This document shows, in pieces, positions 61,962 through 64,000 of a DNA stretch of 64,000 nt (its first letter is position 1; every line of letters starts with the position of its first letter). The stretch is taken from positions 418,725-482,724 of the forward strand of contig JAFEAL010000005.1 in NCBI GenBank assembly GCA_018266435.1, written 5' to 3'. The translations under genes and the position numbers were made by a program. This stretch comes from Bacteroidota bacterium (GTDB taxonomy: Bacteria; Bacteroidota; Bacteroidia; Cytophagales; Cyclobacteriaceae). Below the pieces are notes generated by a model. The model made no database searches and was not told the DNA's origin. It saw only the letters and a program-made list of their open reading frames with translations.

Positions 61962-62524
61962 AACGTGTAAATTTTTTTGGGCGTGATACTGTGTGTTAGT
62001 TTGATGTCATGCGTGTCGGCATCAGAAATTTCATCTACCGGTTCAAAAAACGAAAAGCCTATTTTTTTGCAGCCTGACCGGCATTCTTTTAAAAAACGAT
62101 CGTAGTAACCCTTGCCATACCCTACACGGTTTCCTGTTTTATCAAAGGCCAGCAACGGAACGAGTACGACATCAATTTTTTCTGTCGGAGTTAGCTCTCC
62201 TGATGTTGGTTCTTCAATTCCCCAAGCATTTATTGAGAGTTGTGCGCGGTTTTCAAAATAATAATTGATCAACCGGTTACCTTCCATTTTTGGTATTGAA
62301 ATTTTTATAGAAGGGAAGCGGGAGCGAAGCCCATTAATGATCAACCACGTATTGGGCTCGTTTTTTAATGCAAGTGGTAGATAAGTATGGATAACACGGA
62401 TTGCTGTCAGTTCAAACGAAGAGCAAAGTAAATCGAAAAATATTTTACTGGCCGTTTCAATTTCGTTTGCCGAAAGAGCCATTCTTTTTTTCAGGTAAAC
62501 AGATCGCGCTTCGGGTTTTGTCAC
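61958..62524 (-). CDS. 5-formyltetrahydrofolate cyclo-ligase
   Basis: 188 residues starting at GTG. 'TKPEARSVYLKKRMALSANE' is the family N-terminus, 'SIKISIPKMEGNRLINYYFE' and 'KIDVVLVPLLAFDKTGNRVG' follow, and 'GYGKGYYDRFLKEC' is the ATP-binding signature. It converts 5-formyl-THF to 5,10-methenyl-THF. The GTG overlaps the bshC stop (GTGA), so both belong to one minus-strand operon. Confidence 0.95.
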   Translation of the reverse strand: MTKPEARSVYLKKRMALSANEIETASKIFFDLLCSSFELTAIRVIHTYLPLALKNEPNTWLIINGLRSRFPSIKISIPKMEGNRLINYYFENRAQLSINAWGIEEPTSGELTPTEKIDVVLVPLLAFDKTGNRVGYGKGYYDRFLKECRSGCKKIGFSFFEPVDEISDADTHDIKLTHSITPKKIYTF

Positions 62525-64000
62525 AACTCAAAAATTGAAAACCTGAAATCAAACGGATCAAAGTGCTGAATCAGTTTTTGAATGAACTGCGGGTTGGCCT
62601 GATAGAAATTCAGGAAATTATCTGTGCGCTCTTGTGGATTGCCATTCGGAAACAAAAAATCTTTTACAACTTCAAGTTGACGGAGCTTGTCAGCCTGCTT
62701 GCGCTTTTCGGCACGCATCATTTTTTGCTCAATGCCTTCCAAGGCTTTAGTTAATCGATGAATTTGAGCCTCAGCATGCTTTAGCAAAGTCGGGTCAATT
62801 TGTGATGCCCTATGCTTTACAGTTTCAAAAATTTGCTTAGCGGATGTTACTTCTTTTTGTAGAGATAAATCCGCTGATGAGTTTTTTACAATCCAGTGGT
62901 TGAACAAATAATTTTTTTCTTCAAATAGGTCTTTTAGGTCAAGTCCTGATTTTTGAAACTTTTTCCAGGTAGGCTCATCCATCACGGCAGCAAAATTGCG
63001 GGGCATTAAAATGGGAAATGGAACTTTGAAATGATCAAAAACTCCTTTCAGTTGAAGCCAATACACTACTTCGGCCGGCCCGCCCGCGTAAGCGAGGTTG
63101 GGTAAAATCGTTTCCTGATACAGCGGTCGTAAGATTACATTTGGGCTGAATTTTTCGGGAGAGTTGGTGATTAGTTTTTCTATTTCGCTTTTTGAAAACT
63201 TCAGATTGGTTTCGATTACTGAAAAATAGTCTTCTTTTTTTTCAACCCGTTGTCGAATGGTGTTATCCAAATAAAAAAAATTGATGTCGCGGGCAAAAAC
63301 CTGCGGATGATAGCCCAGGGCTTCGAGTTGTTTGTTTTTTTCTTCAACTAACCGTTTGGGTAAATGACTGAGCACATCTTCAGTCATTACTTGGCTAAAC
63401 TGTTTTTTTAATTCGTGGTCATCACCATCCACTACGATTAGTCCTTCGTGGCCGAACAACTCATTTACGAATTGGCGGGTAGCTTGTGCCAAGGTTTTGT
63501 TTTTGGCGTAAGCATTTTTAAAAACCGAAACATCTCCGGGCAGTTCCTGACAAAGCTGAGGTAGCCCATCCGGAGAAAATCTACCCACAGCTCCGGTCTG
63601 ATTAGTTTCCCACGAATATTTTTTTCCGTAAAGGCGAAAAGATTTTATTTCATCATAGTCGTGGTCTTCACTCGCCATCCAGTAAACGGGCACAAAATTG
63701 TATTCGGGATACTGCACTTTCAATTTCTGGCAAGCATTAACCACGGTTACAATTTTGTAAATAAAATACAGTGGGCCGGTAAAAACGCAAAGTTGGTGGC
63801 CCGTGGTGACGGTGAATGTTTTTGTATTTTTTAATGAGTTCAGGTTTGACTCTACGGCAGAGGAAATTTTCATTCCTTCATATTGCTTAGTTAACGAATG
63901 AAAAAGAGTGGTTCTGTTTTGCTGAGGGAAAGATTTTTTTTCTGCAATCTGGCCTCCAAAATTTTGGATAGCCGGAAACCGGTGGTAAAAATTTTTGAGA
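62521..64000 (-). CDS. bshC: Bacillithiol synthase BshC, N-terminus outside the window
   Basis: The frame is open to the right edge: residues upstream of the Met at 63873 (reading L-K-N-F-Y-H-R-F-P-A, then K-K-S-F-P-Q-Q-N-R) fit the BshC N-terminal region, so that Met is internal. The visible part has 'TFTVTTGHQLCVFTGPLYFI', 'YNFVPVYWMASEDHDYDEIK', 'VLRPLYQETILPNLAYAGGP' and 'PILMPRNFAAVMDEPTWKKF', then a coiled coil and 'NPQERTDNFLNFYQANPQFI'. BshC adds cysteine to GlcN-malate, the last step to bacillithiol. About 493 residues are visible; the usual length is 520-540. Confidence 0.95.
   Translation of the reverse strand, partial: LKNFYHRFPAIQNFGGQIAEKKSFPQQNRTTLFHSLTKQYEGMKISSAVESNLNSLKNTKTFTVTTGHQLCVFTGPLYFIYKIVTVVNACQKLKVQYPEYNFVPVYWMASEDHDYDEIKSFRLYGKKYSWETNQTGAVGRFSPDGLPQLCQELPGDVSVFKNAYAKNKTLAQATRQFVNELFGHEGLIVVDGDDHELKKQFSQVMTEDVLSHLPKRLVEEKNKQLEALGYHPQVFARDINFFYLDNTIRQRVEKKEDYFSVIETNLKFSKSEIEKLITNSPEKFSPNVILRPLYQETILPNLAYAGGPAEVVYWLQLKGVFDHFKVPFPILMPRNFAAVMDEPTWKKFQKSGLDLKDLFEEKNYLFNHWIVKNSSADLSLQKEVTSAKQIFETVKHRASQIDPTLLKHAEAQIHRLTKALEGIEQKMMRAEKRKQADKLRQLEVVKDFLFPNGNPQERTDNFLNFYQANPQFIQKLIQHFDPFDFRFSIFEL

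Noticed and set aside
63871-63873. ATG at 63873 as the bshC start
   Set aside because: Upstream codons to the window edge are open and encode conserved BshC N-terminal residues, so the gene is cut by the edge.

Overview
The window reads as chromosomal DNA of a Bacteroidota bacterium, most likely of the Cytophagales type. Lineage markers are a PorP/SprF protein beside a giant PKD protein with a type IX secretion (T9SS) sorting domain, a head-GIN (DUF2807) protein, DUF2911, DUF4136, a six-S1-domain rpsA with a charged N-terminus, bacillithiol synthesis (BshC), a fused acyl-CoA mutase (IcmF), and promoters of the Bacteroidota form TTG-N19-TAnnTTTG. I see no rRNA, CRISPR array, insertion sequence or prophage. 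Most of the window is ordinary core and envelope genes in short operons.

Layout. 1-4.7 kb: end of a tRNA-Pro, then small secreted or cytoplasmic proteins (NTF2-like, GIN, zinc phospholipase-like, GDPD, DUF4256, cytochrome c). 4.8-6.5 kb: dnaX, split into two frames at an A10 tract. 6.7-11.4 kb: T9SS pair. 11.7-17.4 kb: S10 peptidase, amidase, and a three-gene envelope operon of low-complexity proteins. 17.7-21.4 kb: D-aminoacylase-like lipoprotein with a WYL regulator, then small proteins. 21.5-22.9 kb: a structured noncoding element with a strong promoter beside a frameshifted AAA/DUF4143 ATPase. 23.2-27.2 kb: ECF sigma factor, membrane TPR protein and a convergent CHAT-protease TPR protein. 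27.3-31.7 kb: tRNA-Cys, rpsA, TolC and an ABC ATPase. 33-42.5 kb: guaA with an LpoA-like binding protein, hutI, a TPR protein with an orphan HisKA-like domain, apt and a Lon-N protein. 42.6-51.6 kb: icmF, nhaA, MaoC, a Tat-exported aminotransferase-fold protein and hrpB. 51.6-59.6 kb: RND efflux operon divergent from a two-component system. 59.7-64 kb: half-size TSUP, DUF2911, agmatine deiminase family, 5-FCL and bshC, which runs off the right edge.

Most notable: (1) dnaX, where the zero frame stops just after A10 and the tau-specific C-terminus lies in the -1 frame; (2) promoters whose -7 box ends 3-8 nt before the start codon of dnaX, guaA, a response regulator and the agmatine deiminase gene, predicting leaderless or nearly leaderless mRNAs; (3) the sigma/TPR/CHAT locus; (4) the structured element near 21.6 kb, which I believe recurs in Bacteroidota genomes and whose promoter fires antisense to a broken ATPase gene.
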